The notes: generated from the sequence alone by a model not told the origin. A DNA stretch of 64,000 bases from Stenotrophomonas sp. SAU14A_NAIMI4_5 (GCF_003086795.1 NZ_CP026003.1:385455-449454); one strand, 5' to 3'. Positions 53,956 through 63,901 are shown, numbered from the stretch's first letter. Made by a program: numbers and translations.

Positions 53956-55653
53956 TTAGTGCAGTCCCATGCTTAGGTGGTCGGCGACGGGGCCGAGGAC
54001 CAGGGCCGGCATGAACTGCAGCACGGTCAGGATGACGATCACCGAGACCAGGGTCAGGGCGAAGGTCGGGGTTTCGATCTGCAGGCTGCCGGCCGATTCC
54101 GGCGCCTGGCGCTTGGCAGCCAGCTGTGCGGCCACCACCAGCGGAATGATCAGCAGCGGGAAGCGGCCCAGCAGCAGCACCAGCGAACAGCTCAGGTTCC
54201 ACCACACGGTGGCATCGCCCAGGCCCTCGAAGCCCGAGCCGTTGTTGGCATAGGCCGAGACGTACTCGTAGAACACCTGGCTGATGCCGTGGAAGCCCGG
54301 GTTGGAGGTGCCGGCCAGGCCGGGCACGGCCAGCGTGATCGCAGTGAACAGCAGCAGGGTGATCGGCTGCAGCAGCACCAGCAGGGCCAGCAGGCGCACC
54401 TGCGGCGTTTCCAGCTTGCGGCCGAACAGCTCAGGCGTACGCCCGGTCATCAGCCCGGCCAGGAACACGCCCAGCAGCAGGTAGACGATGAACTGCTGCA
54501 GGCCGCAGCCGATGCCGCCCCAGATCGCGCTGACCAGCATGTTGACCATCGCGATGCCACCGCTCAGCGGCGCCAGCGAGTCGTGCATGCCGTTCACCGA
54601 GCCGTTCGACACCTGGGTGGTCACCGCCGCCCACAGCGCCGTGCCATCCGCGCCGAAGCGCGCTTCCTTGCCTTCCATCAGCAGCGGCGTGGCGGCGCTG
54701 GCGCTGTGGCCCTCGCTCCACATCATCGCGCCGGTGGAGAGCAGCGACATGCCCAGCATGCAGCTGAACACCAGGACGCCGAAGCGGCGTCGCCCGGTGA
54801 ACGCACCGATCATGAAGATCACCGCCAGCGGGATCAGCAGGATGCCCACCACCTCCAGCATGTTCGACACCGGGGTCGGGTTCTCCAGCGGGAAACTGCT
54901 GTTCGGGCCGTACCAGCCGCCACCGTTTGCGCCGAGCTGCTTGGCCGCGACCATCGCCGCCACCGGGCCCAGCGGCAGCTTCTGCTGGGCCATGCCGGCG
55001 CTGGCGTCGATCGGCGTGGCCTGCGGTCCGCCGGCCATCGTCGAGGGCACGCCCTGGCTGGTCAGCAGCAGGGTCCAGACCAGGCACAGCGGCAGCAGGA
55101 AGCGCACGCACAGGCGCACCACGTCCACGTAGTAGTTGCCCACCGGCACCTGGCGGTCGTCACTGGCCGAGGTCTGGGGTGCACGCGCGAACAGCGCCCG
55201 CAGCGTGGCCACCGCCAGCGCCAGGCCCATCATTGGCGTCACCACCTGCAGGCCGGTGATGCCGGTCATCTGCGAGAGGTAGGACAGCTGCGCCTGGCCC
55301 GAATAGTGCTGCTGGTTGGTGTTGGTCAGGAACGAGATCATCGTGTGCAGCGCGGTGTCCCAGCGCATGTTCGGGATCTGGTCCGGGTTCAACGGCAGCC
55401 AGGCCTGGGTCATGAACACCGCCTGGGTCAGCACTGCCACCACCACATTGCTCAGCACGAAGGCCAGCACGTAGCCGCGCCAGGACATCGAGCGCGCGGC
55501 ATCCACGCCGAACAGCCGGTACAGCGGTTTCTCGATCCAGTGGAACAGCACGTCGACCTTCATCGGCGTGCCACGCATCACGCGCGCCACGTACAGGCCC
55601 AGCGGCCAGGCCAGCAGCAGGCTGGCGGCAAGAATCACAAGCATCTCAGTCAT
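53956..55653 (-). CDS. kdpA: KdpA, potassium channel subunit
   Basis: Channel-like subunit of 565 residues with ten to twelve helices and four selectivity-filter repeats such as [10 protein letters not shown] and [12 protein letters not shown]. It binds potassium with high affinity in the Kdp complex. It starts 12 bases after kdpF. Confidence 0.96.
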   Translation of the reverse strand: MTEMLVILAASLLLAWPLGLYVARVMRGTPMKVDVLFHWIEKPLYRLFGVDAARSMSWRGYVLAFVLSNVVVAVLTQAVFMTQAWLPLNPDQIPNMRWDTALHTMISFLTNTNQQHYSGQAQLSYLSQMTGITGLQVVTPMMGLALAVATLRALFARAPQTSASDDRQVPVGNYYVDVVRLCVRFLLPLCLVWTLLLTSQGVPSTMAGGPQATPIDASAGMAQQKLPLGPVAAMVAAKQLGANGGGWYGPNSSFPLENPTPVSNMLEVVGILLIPLAVIFMIGAFTGRRRFGVLVFSCMLGMSLLSTGAMMWSEGHSASAATPLLMEGKEARFGADGTALWAAVTTQVSNGSVNGMHDSLAPLSGGIAMVNMLVSAIWGGIGCGLQQFIVYLLLGVFLAGLMTGRTPELFGRKLETPQVRLLALLVLLQPITLLLFTAITLAVPGLAGTSNPGFHGISQVFYEYVSAYANNGSGFEGLGDATVWWNLSCSLVLLLGRFPLLIIPLVVAAQLAAKRQAPESAGSLQIETPTFALTLVSVIVILTVLQFMPALVLGPVADHLSMGLH

Positions 55654-55665
55654 GGCAGGCTCCGC

Positions 55666-55758
55666 TCAGAACGACTCGGGCCGCAGCACGACATAAAGAA
55701 GATAGGCGGCGGCAACCAGCACCAGCACGCCACAGAACAACGACAGCCAGGGGGACAT
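55666..55758 (-). CDS. kdpF: KdpF, small stabilising peptide
   Basis: A 30-residue membrane peptide, MSPWLSLFCGVLVLVAAAY followed by LLYVVLRPESF: one helix with a basic end, the usual KdpF shape. It stabilises the Kdp complex. The stop is 12 bases before the kdpA ATG. In another frame the region looks open for about 70 codons, but that product is not KdpF-like and is rejected. Confidence 0.92.
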   Translation of the reverse strand: MSPWLSLFCGVLVLVAAAYLLYVVLRPESF

Positions 55759-55826
55759 GGGATTGCGTCCTGGTGGAACCCCTCCACCTCAGGCCGCCAT
55801 CGTCGTCCTGCCCCCCATAAACGCAC

Positions 55827-55852
55827 TACGCGCCGGACGGGGCCGGCGCGTA
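55827..55852 (-). terminator. perfect hairpin between DUF4124 gene and kdpF
   Basis: Stem TACGCGCCGG / CCGGCGCGTA with a six-base loop (55827-55852). Only a TTT run follows on the minus strand. It may end the upstream transcript, or be part of the kdp control region because it adjoins the candidate KdpE site. Confidence 0.5.
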
Positions 55853-55865
55853 AAGAGTGCATAAA
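55848..55865 (-). promoter_or_regulatory. candidate KdpE-binding site
   Basis: On the minus strand TTTATGCACTCTTTACGC, followed by GCCGG. It aligns well with the T-rich KdpE site of the E. coli kdp promoter as I remember it (TTTAT...TTTACAC then C-rich). It lies 90 to 107 bases before the kdpF start. Confidence 0.5.
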
Positions 55866-55884
55866 TTCCGTTGTTGCCGGGGCC

Positions 55885-56529
55885 TCAACCGCCCGGGGCC
55901 ATGCCCTTCAACTCGCGGTAGCGTTGCAGGCTGGCCTCGATCTCGGCCTTCAGCGTGACCTGCTGCTGCTCGAAGCTGGCCTGCAGGCGTTGCTGCGCCT
56001 GCAGCTGGGCGTGGCGCTGGCGGATCGCCTCGACCTGCTTGTCGGCCACCTTGCCGCCGGCCAGCTCGCGATCACCGGCCGTCCCCAGCAGGGTCACCAG
56101 CGAATCGCGCAGGCTGGCGACATTGTAGCGGGCGGTGTTCAGATTGTTGTCGAGCACCTCCTGGCGCTCGTTGAACACCTTGCGCAGTGCATCCTCGCTG
56201 CCATAGGTCGACAACATGGCCTGCTCGGTGCGCTGCTTGGTCTGCGCCGCCATCAGGTCCAGCTTGGCCTGCGCCGCCACGGTGGCCGCGGCGGCGCGTT
56301 CCTCGTCGGTCAACGCGCGCTGCACCTGCGCATTGCGCACGCCGCTGTTGGCGTTGAACTCCTCACGGGCATTGTTGACCGCATCGGCCGGCAACGCATC
56401 GCTGCAGATCCGCTCGTTGCCCTCGTTCCAGCAGTACAGCTTCTTGTCGGCCGTATCCGGCTTGGCCAGCAGGCTGGCTGGCAGCGCCAGCAGCAGGCTG
56501 GCGGCAACGATGGCAGGAACTCGGAACAT
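55885..56529 (-). CDS. DUF4124-type secreted protein
   Basis: Exported protein of 214 residues with a signal peptide (MFRVPAIVAASLLLALPASLLA) and a short DUF4124-like region with two Cys (KKLYCWNEGNERICSDALP, about 30-50). The rest is a long helical coiled coil rich in Gln, Ala and Glu (about 65-210). The function is unknown; it may be a periplasmic scaffold. ATG at 56529 is chosen because the signal peptide starts there. It follows pyrE by 16 bases and precedes the kdp operon. Confidence 0.78.
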   Translation of the reverse strand: MFRVPAIVAASLLLALPASLLAKPDTADKKLYCWNEGNERICSDALPADAVNNAREEFNANSGVRNAQVQRALTDEERAAAATVAAQAKLDLMAAQTKQRTEQAMLSTYGSEDALRKVFNERQEVLDNNLNTARYNVASLRDSLVTLLGTAGDRELAGGKVADKQVEAIRQRHAQLQAQQRLQASFEQQQVTLKAEIEASLQRYRELKGMAPGG

Positions 56530-56545
56530 GCGACCTTCCCCTGGG

Positions 56546-57205
56546 TCAGCGTGCGGAACGGACGCCGTACTGGGCGCGATAGGCCTCCAGCGGCTGCCGG
56601 TAGCCCACAAGTTCCGGGTTTCCGGAGGCGAAATCAAGCAGATCGGCTAGAGTTGCGACGGCGATCACCGGGATGCCGGCTTCCTCGGCCACGGCCTGCG
56701 CCGCCGAGCGGTGGTCGGCTTCCGAGGCGATCTCCTGGCGGTCCAGCGCCACCACGATGCCGGCCGGGATGCCGCCGGCAGCGCGGATGATGGCCAGGGC
56801 TTCGCGGATGGCGGTGCCGGCGGTGATCACGTCGTCGACGATCAGCACGCGCTTGCCGGTCAGGTCGGCGCCGATCAGCTGGCCGCCCTCACCGTGGTCC
56901 TTTACTTCCTTGCGGTTGAACGACAGCGGCAGGTCGCGGCCACGCTGGGCCAGCTCGCAGGCCATCGCGGTGGCCAGCGGGATGCCCTTGTAAGCCGGGC
57001 CGAAGACCACGTCGTACTTGATGCCGCTGGCGTCGATGGCGTCCGAATAGCAGGCGCCCAGCTGGGACAGCAGCGAGCCGGAGTCGAAACGGCCGGCGTT
57101 GAAGAAATAGGGGCTCAGCCGGCCGGACTTGAGGGTGAACTGGCCGAAGCGCAGGGCGTCGGCGGTCAAGGCCAGCTGCAGGAAACGGTGGCGGTGGTCG
57201 CTCAT
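56546..57205 (-). CDS. pyrE: orotate phosphoribosyltransferase
   Basis: Enzyme of 219 residues that joins orotate and PRPP in pyrimidine synthesis. The PRPP-binding loop is VLIVDDVITAGTAIRE, and the start FGQFTLKSGRLSPYFFNAG is the family signature. ATG at 57205 (MSDHRHRF) matches the usual start of relatives; ATG at 57220 and 57226 are in frame. Divergent from xth. Confidence 0.95.
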   Translation of the reverse strand: MSDHRHRFLQLALTADALRFGQFTLKSGRLSPYFFNAGRFDSGSLLSQLGACYSDAIDASGIKYDVVFGPAYKGIPLATAMACELAQRGRDLPLSFNRKEVKDHGEGGQLIGADLTGKRVLIVDDVITAGTAIREALAIIRAAGGIPAGIVVALDRQEIASEADHRSAAQAVAEEAGIPVIAVATLADLLDFASGNPELVGYRQPLEAYRAQYGVRSAR

Positions 57206-57368
57206 CAAAACTCGATTCATCTTCATTTGGAGCACAAATCCTAATCCAGCTGGGCTTTCCGCGCTCGTCCGGCCCCGTGTGAAGGTCCGGCCGGGCCCAT
57301 CTGGCGGGCTGCGCGGGCCGCCGGGCAACCGGTATGCTTGCCCGGTTTCCCGCCGTAGGTTCTTCCGC

Positions 57369-58169
57369 ATGCGCATCATCAGTTTCAACGCCAATGGCAT
57401 CCGCTCGGCCGCCACCAAGGGCTTCCTCGACTGGTTCCGGGCCCAGGACGCCGACGTTCTGTGCATCCAGGAAACCAAGGCGCAGGAGGACCAGCTCACC
57501 GATCCGATGTTCCGCCCCGACGGCCATCACTGCTTCTATCGCGACGCCATCACCAAGAAGGGCTACAGCGGCGTGGCGATCTACAGCAAGCGCGAGCCGG
57601 ACCAGGTCATCACCTCGCTGGGCTGGGCCCCGTTCGATGACGAAGGCCGCTACATCGAGGCCCGCTTCGGCAATCTCAGCGTGGTCTCCTTCTATATCCC
57701 GTCCGGCAGCTCGGGCGATTTGCGCCAGGGCTTCAAGTTCGAAGTGATGGAATGGCTGCGGCCGATCCTGGAAGAGTGGGCGCGCAGCGGCCGCGACTAT
57801 GTCCTGTGCGGCGACTGGAACATCGTCCGCTCGGCGCTGGACATCAAGAACTGGAAGTCCAACCAGAAGAACTCCGGCTGCCTGCCCGAGGAGCGCGACT
57901 GGCTCAACGGCCTGTGCGCCGACCACGGCCAGGCCACCGACGTGGCCACCGGCCGCGGCTGGGCCGATGCCTACCGCCTGCTGCACCCCACCGGCGAGGA
58001 CTACACCTGGTGGAGCAACCGCGGCGCGGCCCGCGCCAACAACGTCGGTTGGCGCATCGATTACCAGTTCATCACCCCCGGCCTGCGTGACCGCCTGCGC
58101 AGCTGCTCGATCTACCGCGACGAGCGCTTCTCCGACCACGCCCCGTTCACCGTGGACTACGACCTGTGA
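57369..58169 (+). CDS. xth: exodeoxyribonuclease III
   Basis: DNA repair nuclease of 266 residues of the Xth/ExoA type. The family residues are in SFNANGIRSA, CIQETKAQ, GDWNIVRS, WRIDYQFI and FSDHAPF. It cuts at abasic sites and trims 3' ends. It overlaps the AmpG gene by four bases (GTGA), so the two are translated together. Confidence 0.94.
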   Translation: MRIISFNANGIRSAATKGFLDWFRAQDADVLCIQETKAQEDQLTDPMFRPDGHHCFYRDAITKKGYSGVAIYSKREPDQVITSLGWAPFDDEGRYIEARFGNLSVVSFYIPSGSSGDLRQGFKFEVMEWLRPILEEWARSGRDYVLCGDWNIVRSALDIKNWKSNQKNSGCLPEERDWLNGLCADHGQATDVATGRGWADAYRLLHPTGEDYTWWSNRGAARANNVGWRIDYQFITPGLRDRLRSCSIYRDERFSDHAPFTVDYDL

Positions 58170-59467
58170 GCGAAGCCGCTGCCAAGCCCAGCTACAAGGG
58201 CTGGGCCGGGATCAAGCGCGCCTTCGGCACGCCCTCGGCCCTGACCATGGCCCTGCTGGGCTTCGGCAGCGGCCTGCCGTTCCTGCTGATCGCCTCGCAG
58301 ACCCTGTCCACCCGCCTGCGTGATGTCGGCCTGGACCTGGGCAGCATCGGCCTGATCAGCCTGGCCAGCTTCTTCTACCTGCTGAAGTTCGTCTGGGCGC
58401 CGCTGCTGGACCGCTATGCCTTCCCGCTGCTGGCCTTCATGGGGCGCCGCCGCTCTTGGCTGCTGCTGTCACAGGTGGCCGTGCTGATCGGCCTGGTCGC
58501 GCTGGCCTTCGTCCGCCCCGAACAGGGCGTCTGGCCGCTGGTGGCCTGGGTGCTGGTGGCGTCCTTCGCCGGTGCCACCCAGGATTCGGTGGTCGATGCC
58601 TACCGCATCGAAATCGCCCCGGAAACCGCGCAGGCCGCGCTGGCCGCCACCTACACCCTGGGCTACCGCATCGGCCTGATCCTCGCCGGTGCCGGCGCGC
58701 TCTACCTGGCCCAGTTCGAAGGCTGGATCATCGCCTACCTGGCCATGGCCGGGCTGATGCTGCTGCCGATCATCACCACCCTGCTGTGCCGTGAGCCCGA
58801 CCGCCCCGCGCAGGCCGTGCAGCGCCGCATCGATGTGGCCGAAGCCTTCGTGCAGCCGATCACCAGCTTCTTCACCCGCAACGGCATCGCCTTGGCGCTG
58901 GGCCTGCTGGCCTTCGTCGGCCTGTTCAAGTTCCCCGACCAGGTCATCGGCGTGATGGCCGGCCCGTTCTACCTCGATTCGGGCTTCGACAAGGCCGACA
59001 TCGCCACCGTCTCCAAGCTGTTCGGCGTCTGGATGGGCATCGGCGGCGCCTTCCTCGGCGGCATCGCCGTGGCCGCCTTCGGCTTCCGCCGCATGCTACT
59101 GGTGGCGGCGCTGGGCGTGGCCCTGTCCAACCTCGCCTTCCTGTTGATGGCGCACAACCCGGGCCAGCTGTGGGCGTTCTACGCCGCGCTCAGTGCCGAC
59201 AACCTGTTCCAGGGCTTCGCCGGCACCGTGCTGGTGGCCTTCATGTCGTCGCTGACCGACCGCAACTTCACCGCCACCCAGTACGCCCTGCTGGTGTCGC
59301 TGGCCAACCTGCCGGGCAAGTTCGTCGGCGGCGTGTCCGGCTACATCGTCGAGGCCACCTCCTACAGCACCTTCTTCATGCTCAGCGCGGTCACCGTGGT
59401 GCCGACCCTGCTGCTGCTGGCCTGGCTGTGGCCGCGCATCCACGACCGCAGCGCCTCCGCCCCCTGA
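58166..59467 (+). CDS. ampG: AmpG-like muropeptide permease
   Basis: Major facilitator of 433 residues and about twelve helices. The start (ALTMALLGFGSGLPFLLIAS), GATQDSVVDAYRIE and the late FMSSLTDRNFTATQYALL are typical of AmpG. It imports GlcNAc-anhydroMurNAc peptides from the periplasm for recycling; in Stenotrophomonas and relatives this feeds the signal that induces AmpR-controlled beta-lactamases. GTG at 58166 overlaps the xth stop by four bases. It is shorter than E. coli AmpG by about 60 residues. More than one AmpG homologue may exist in such genomes. Confidence 0.88.
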   Translation: MSEAAAKPSYKGWAGIKRAFGTPSALTMALLGFGSGLPFLLIASQTLSTRLRDVGLDLGSIGLISLASFFYLLKFVWAPLLDRYAFPLLAFMGRRRSWLLLSQVAVLIGLVALAFVRPEQGVWPLVAWVLVASFAGATQDSVVDAYRIEIAPETAQAALAATYTLGYRIGLILAGAGALYLAQFEGWIIAYLAMAGLMLLPIITTLLCREPDRPAQAVQRRIDVAEAFVQPITSFFTRNGIALALGLLAFVGLFKFPDQVIGVMAGPFYLDSGFDKADIATVSKLFGVWMGIGGAFLGGIAVAAFGFRRMLLVAALGVALSNLAFLLMAHNPGQLWAFYAALSADNLFQGFAGTVLVAFMSSLTDRNFTATQYALLVSLANLPGKFVGGVSGYIVEATSYSTFFMLSAVTVVPTLLLLAWLWPRIHDRSASAP

Positions 59468-59545
59468 TTGCCTGACTGCGCAACCTGCGGGATGATCGCC
59501 GCAGACGCGCCGAGGGGGCGGTGCCTTGCGAACGGGGGAGTGAGC

Positions 59546-59776
59546 ATGGCCGATGTAGTGCTGCGGGACGTGGACCCGCTGATGTTTGAACGTATCCGAA
59601 GGGTGGCCGTGGCGCGCGGCTGGACGCACGAGCAGGCCTGTTCGGTGCTGCTTGAACAGGGCCTGCTGAGCAGCGAGCTGGAGGTCCGCTCCGGCTTCGG
59701 CGATCCCGAAGTGGACGCCCTGTCAGCGGCGATCGCCGCCCTGCAGGCGATGCCGGCGGGGCAGGGGTTCGATTGA
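59546..59776 (+). CDS. small ribbon-helix-helix-like protein
   Basis: Protein of 76 residues. The start VVLRDVDPLMFERIRRVAVA and the following ARGWTHEQACSVLLEQGLL have the form of a strand plus two helices, as in FitA/Arc-type repressors. No toxin gene adjoins, so it may be a lone regulator. A strong GGGGGAG stands before the ATG at 59546; an open frame from 59468 is not supported. A SMAG copy follows. Confidence 0.65.
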   Translation: MADVVLRDVDPLMFERIRRVAVARGWTHEQACSVLLEQGLLSSELEVRSGFGDPEVDALSAAIAALQAMPAGQGFD

Positions 59777-59811
59777 TCTGATACCGCGTCGCGGCGCTAC
59801 CGCGCGTCCTG

Positions 59812-59834
59812 GTAGATCCACGCCATGCGTGGAT
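59812..59834 (+). repeat. SMAG single copy (GTAGATCCACGC type)
   Basis: A 23-base element starting GTAGATCCACGC, identical in form to the copies at 10434, 10560 and close to 47783. It lies between the small RHH-like gene and the 3' end of anmK. Confidence 0.9.
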
Positions 59835-59843
59835 GGCGCCACC

Positions 59844-60971
59844 TCACGCCAGATGGATCGCCCCGAGAATCCGCGGCCCCGATGCCCCGGTCACGCTCGG
59901 CAGGTTGCCGGCCAGCCCGTCCATCGTCCGCTGGGCCAGCCAGGCAAAACCCATCGCCTCCATGTACTCCGGGTCCAGCCCATGCACGGCGCTGGATTCC
60001 ACCGCCACGCCCGGCAGCAGCCCGGCCAGCCGGCGCATCAGCTGCCGGTTGTGCACGCCGCCGCCGCAGACCAGCACCCGGCGGGTCTCCGGTTGCTGGG
60101 CCCGCAGCGCATCGGCCACGGTCACCGCGGTCAGCTCCAGCAGGGTGGCCTGCACATCGGCGGCCGCGTACTCGCCTTCGCCCATGCGCGCCTCCGCCCA
60201 GGCCAGGTGGAACTGCTCGCGGCCGGTGCTCTTGGGTGGCGGCAGGTCGAACCACGGGTCCGCGCGCCAGCCGGCCAGCAGCGCCGTGTCCACCGCACCA
60301 CTGGCCGCATAGGCGCCATCGGCGTCGAAGGTGCGGCCGGTATGGCGCTGGCACCAGGCGTCCATCAGCGCGTTGGCCGGGCCGGTGTCGAAGCCGCGCG
60401 GCATGCCGTCGCGCGGGATCAGGGTCAGGTTGCCGATGCCGCCCAGGTTGAGCACCGCGCGGTCTTCGCCGGCCGTGCCCAGCATCGCCAGGTGGAAGGC
60501 CGGCATCAGCGGCGCGCCATGGCCGCCCGCTGCCACGTCGCGGCGGCGGAAGTCCGCCACGGTGGTGATCCCGGTCAGCTCGGCGATGCGGTTGCCATCG
60601 CCCAGCTGCACGGTGAAGGCCGGGTCGGCCAGCGGCCGGTGGCGCACGGTCTGCCCGTGCGAGCCGATCGCCCGCACCTGGCGGCGGTCCACGCCGGCCT
60701 CGTCCAGCAGCTGGTTGGCAGCCGCCGCGAAGTTGATCGCGATGCGTGCATCCAGCTCGCCCAGCTCCTCCAGCGACTCCAGCGGCCCGCCTTCGCCCAG
60801 CGCCACCAACCGCGCGCGCAGCACCGGCTCCCAGCGGGCGGTCAGGCCGCGCACGAAGCGGCAGCCGCCGCTGGCGGGGAACTGCACCAGCGCGGCATCG
60901 ATGCCGTCGGCGCTGGTGCCGGACATCAGGCCAAGGTAGAGCGGGGCATCGGCGTCGGCAGTCGTGTTCAT
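59844..60971 (-). CDS. anmK: anhydro-N-acetylmuramic acid kinase
   Basis: Kinase of about 375 residues that turns recycled anhydroMurNAc into MurNAc-6-phosphate. The start [17 protein letters not shown] and the later GIGNLTLIP and [12 protein letters not shown] are the family's ATP and sugar motifs. Start is ATG at 60971 or 60980; neither has a ribosome site, because a terminator hairpin lies directly upstream. It works in the same recycling route as AmpG nearby. Confidence 0.92.
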   Translation of the reverse strand: MNTTADADAPLYLGLMSGTSADGIDAALVQFPASGGCRFVRGLTARWEPVLRARLVALGEGGPLESLEELGELDARIAINFAAAANQLLDEAGVDRRQVRAIGSHGQTVRHRPLADPAFTVQLGDGNRIAELTGITTVADFRRRDVAAGGHGAPLMPAFHLAMLGTAGEDRAVLNLGGIGNLTLIPRDGMPRGFDTGPANALMDAWCQRHTGRTFDADGAYAASGAVDTALLAGWRADPWFDLPPPKSTGREQFHLAWAEARMGEGEYAAADVQATLLELTAVTVADALRAQQPETRRVLVCGGGVHNRQLMRRLAGLLPGVAVESSAVHGLDPEYMEAMGFAWLAQRTMDGLAGNLPSVTGASGPRILGAIHLA

Positions 60972-60980
60972 GGCGGGCAT

Positions 60981-61018
60981 AAAAAAAGGACGCGGCAAGC
61001 TTGGGCTGCCGCGTCCTT
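60981..61018 (-). terminator. terminator of the M23 peptidase gene
   Basis: Stem AAGGACGCGGCA / TGCCGCGTCCTT (12 bp) followed on the minus strand by a run of seven T that ends directly at the possible anmK ATG (60980). Confidence 0.92.
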
Positions 61019-61038
61019 CTTCGTCAACGCAGGGCCGG

Positions 61039-62514
61039 TCAGCCGCGCTTGTGGCCGTTGGCCGGCTTGGCCTTGGCGCTGGCCACCTCGGTCGGGGCGG
61101 CGTCTTCGCGGCTGCTCGGGGCCGGGCTGGCCTTGGCGTAGATCATCTTCTCCATGCCCTGGATGCGGGCCATGGCCGGTGCGGTCTGCGCACGGAAGGC
61201 CACCAGCTCGGCGCCCTTCAGCGGTTCCGGCGGCGGCATGGTCACCGTCAGCGGATTGCGGTGCTCGCCGTTCACGCGGAATTCGTAGTGCAGGTGCGGG
61301 CCGGTGGCCAGGCCGGTCGAACCGACGTAGCCGATCACCGTGCCCTGCGCCACGCGCTGGCCGGTCTTGATGTTCGCAAAGCGCGACATGTGCCCGTACA
61401 GGGTGGTGTGGCCGCGGCCGTGGTCGAGGATGACCACGTTGCCGTAGCCGCGCTGCACGCCGGCGAACTGCACGCGCGCATCGCCGGCGGCCATGATCGG
61501 CGTACCGGTACGCGCGGCGTAGTCCACGCCCTTGTGCATTCGCATCTTGCCCAGCACCGGGTGCTTGCGCGCGCCGAAGGTCGAGCTCAGGCGCGCGAAC
61601 GGGATCGGCATGCGGATGAAGCTTTTCTTCAGCGAACGGCCGTTGAGGTCGTAGTACTCGGATTTGCCGCCGCGCTCGAAGCGGAAGCCCGAATAGGTCT
61701 TGCCACCGGTGGTGAAGGTCGCCGCCAGGATCTTGCTGGTATCGACCTTCTCGCCTTCGCGCCAGGTCTCGTCCATCACCACGCTGAAGCGGTCGCCTGG
61801 CTGCAGGTCCTTGGAGAAGTCGATGTCGTACTTGAAGATGTCGTCGGTCATCGTCGCGATCGCCGACGGCGACAGCCCGGCCCGGCGGGCCGCGGCATAC
61901 AGCGAACTGGTGATCTCGCCGCTGGTGACCACCGTGCGCGTGGAGGTCTCGCGCTTGGTCACCTTTTCCTTGATGTCATCGCCGGCCAGGCTCAGTTCCA
62001 CCCGGTTGTCGCCATCGCGGTCGAAGCGGATGCTGCGCAGGTCGCCCGAGAGCGGCATGTCGAAGGCGATCTCGGCGCCGGGGCGCAGCTTGGTCAGCGA
62101 CTCGCGCGCGCCCGGATGGTCCAGCACGCGGTGCAGGGTGGTGGCGGGGATGCCGGCCTGGTCGAACAGGTCGCTCAGGGTCTGCCCGCGCTGCACCCGC
62201 AGCACCTGCCAGCTGTCGCCCGGGGTCTGCTGCTGGCGGGCCAGCGACAGCGGCGGCAAGGGCAGGGCCAGGCTGGTGTGGCTTTCGGCGTAGGGCGAAT
62301 CGATGGTGTGCGAGAAGCCCGGCACGATCGTCGCCACCAGGGCGCCGATGGTCGCGAACAGGCTGGCGTGCACCCAATGGCGGCGCGTCCAGCGTTCATT
62401 GAAAGCGGCGGGGAGATGCTGCCTGAGCTTCCGGTGCAGGGCGTTGTCGTGCAGGACGTGGAGACGTTCCTGGAAGCGCTGCTTGCGTGCGCGCCCTTGT
62501 TCGGAATTTTGCAT
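61039..62514 (-). CDS. M23 family murein endopeptidase
   Basis: Envelope endopeptidase of 491 residues, the MepM type. A basic cytosolic start (about 1-45) and one helix (about 50-70, [20 protein letters not shown]) anchor it. A LysM/OapA-like region (about 95-140, [16 protein letters not shown]) precedes the peptidase domain (about 300-440), with zinc ligands in MHKGVDYA and HLHYEF. It opens peptide cross-links so that the wall can grow. The family order tyrS - M23 - anmK is the same as in Pseudomonas. A Lys/Ala-rich tail is present. Confidence 0.92.
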   Translation of the reverse strand: MQNSEQGRARKQRFQERLHVLHDNALHRKLRQHLPAAFNERWTRRHWVHASLFATIGALVATIVPGFSHTIDSPYAESHTSLALPLPPLSLARQQQTPGDSWQVLRVQRGQTLSDLFDQAGIPATTLHRVLDHPGARESLTKLRPGAEIAFDMPLSGDLRSIRFDRDGDNRVELSLAGDDIKEKVTKRETSTRTVVTSGEITSSLYAAARRAGLSPSAIATMTDDIFKYDIDFSKDLQPGDRFSVVMDETWREGEKVDTSKILAATFTTGGKTYSGFRFERGGKSEYYDLNGRSLKKSFIRMPIPFARLSSTFGARKHPVLGKMRMHKGVDYAARTGTPIMAAGDARVQFAGVQRGYGNVVILDHGRGHTTLYGHMSRFANIKTGQRVAQGTVIGYVGSTGLATGPHLHYEFRVNGEHRNPLTVTMPPPEPLKGAELVAFRAQTAPAMARIQGMEKMIYAKASPAPSSREDAAPTEVASAKAKPANGHKRG

Positions 62515-62681
62515 CAGTGGTTTTTTCCTGCGGCCCGGGAGCGCGGGCCTGATCGCCGGTTACCATAGACACCTGAGAAAACCGCGTCAAACCCTTGTGC
62601 CTATTGGCTTTTGTGAAGCCGGATGGGTTAACTTGGCGTTAACACCCCACACAAGAAACGGCATAGCCGGGAGTAGTCACC

Positions 62682-63893
62682 GTGTCCTCGATTGAAGAAG
62701 CCCTTGCCCTGATCGGCCGTGGTGCCGACGAGATCCTCAAGATCGAGGATCTGCGTGCGCGCCTGCAGGAAGGCCGTCCGCTGCGGATCAAGGCTGGCTT
62801 CGACCCCACCGCGCCCGACCTGCACCTGGGCCATACGGTGCTGCTGAACAAGCTGCGCCAGTTCCAGGACCTTGGCCACCAGGTCATTTTCCTGATCGGT
62901 GACTTCACCGGCATGATCGGCGACCCGTCCGGCAAGAGCCTGACCCGCAAGCCGCTCAGCCGCGAGGACGTGCTGGCCAACGCCCGTACCTATGAAGAGC
63001 AGGTCTTCAAGGTGCTGGACCGCGACAAGACCCAGGTCCGCTTCAACTCGGAGTGGTTCAGCAAGATGGGTGCGGCCGACATGATCCGCCTGGCCAGCCA
63101 GCACACCGTGGCGCGCATGCTCGAGCGCGATGATTTCGCCAAGCGCTACGCCGCCCAGCAGTCCATCGCCATCCACGAGTTCCTGTACCCGCTGGTGCAG
63201 GGCTACGACTCGGTGGCCCTGGAAGCGGACGTCGAGCTCGGCGGTACCGACCAGAAGTTCAACCTGCTGATGGGCCGCGGCCTGCAGGAACACCACGGCC
63301 AGAAGCCGCAGGTGGTGCTGACCATGCCGCTGCTGGAAGGCCTGGACGGCGTCAACAAGATGTCCAAGTCGCTGGGCAACTACATTGGTATCAGTGAACC
63401 GGCCATCGAGATCGTCACCAAGACCATGAAGGTCGACGACACCTTGATGTGGCGCTGGATCGAGCTGCTGTCCTTCGATATCGGCCAGGCCGAAGCGGTG
63501 TCGCTGCGTGAAGAGGTCGCCGCTGGCACTCTCAACCCGCGCGTGGTCAAGTTGCGCCTGGCACGTGAGCTGGCAACCCGCTTCCACGACGCCGCGGCGG
63601 CCGATCAGGCCATTGCCGGCTGGGAAGCGGCGGTGACCGGGCAGGGCGACATCACCCAGCTGCCGCTGCAGGACGTGGCCATCCCGGCCGAAGGCCTGCG
63701 TATTGCCGCACTGCTGACTGCTGCCGGGCTGACCCCGAGCAACTCCGAAGCCAACCGCAAGCTCAAGGAGCGCGCGGTCAAGGTGGACGGTGAAGTGGTC
63801 GAGGACGGACAGCAGGTGCTGCAGCCGGGCTTCGAAGGCCTGCTGCAGGTCGGCAAGCGCACCTTCGCCCGCGTGCGCCTGGTCGCTGCCTGA
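62682..63893 (+). CDS. tyrS: tyrosyl-tRNA synthetase
   Basis: Class I synthetase of 403 residues charging tRNA-Tyr. HIGH-like HLGH ([10 protein letters not shown]), KMSKS in [10 protein letters not shown] and a C-terminal S4-like RNA-binding end (about 340-400, [18 protein letters not shown]) are present. GTG at 62682 is the start, with GGGAG upstream. A terminator follows at once. Confidence 0.95.
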   Translation: MSSIEEALALIGRGADEILKIEDLRARLQEGRPLRIKAGFDPTAPDLHLGHTVLLNKLRQFQDLGHQVIFLIGDFTGMIGDPSGKSLTRKPLSREDVLANARTYEEQVFKVLDRDKTQVRFNSEWFSKMGAADMIRLASQHTVARMLERDDFAKRYAAQQSIAIHEFLYPLVQGYDSVALEADVELGGTDQKFNLLMGRGLQEHHGQKPQVVLTMPLLEGLDGVNKMSKSLGNYIGISEPAIEIVTKTMKVDDTLMWRWIELLSFDIGQAEAVSLREEVAAGTLNPRVVKLRLARELATRFHDAAAADQAIAGWEAAVTGQGDITQLPLQDVAIPAEGLRIAALLTAAGLTPSNSEANRKLKERAVKVDGEVVEDGQQVLQPGFEGLLQVGKRTFARVRLVAA

Positions 63894-63901
63894 CACTATA
63901 T

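Noticed and set aside
55650..55862. A frame of 70 codons upstream of kdpA
   Set aside because: Product has Trp/Arg/Cys-rich composition; the 30-codon kdpF in another frame explains the region better.
53977..56790. Plus-strand frame of over 900 codons across kdpA and pyrE
   Set aside because: Opposite four well-supported genes; the product is rich in His, Gln and Arg, as expected of antisense reading in high-GC DNA.
59468..59545. Extended start of the small RHH-like protein
   Set aside because: The extra 26 residues include several Cys and look unrelated; GGGGGAG stands directly before the ATG at 59546.
62532..62549. GC-rich hairpin upstream of the M23 peptidase as a terminator
   Set aside because: No T run on either strand at the right side; it is more likely part of the leader.
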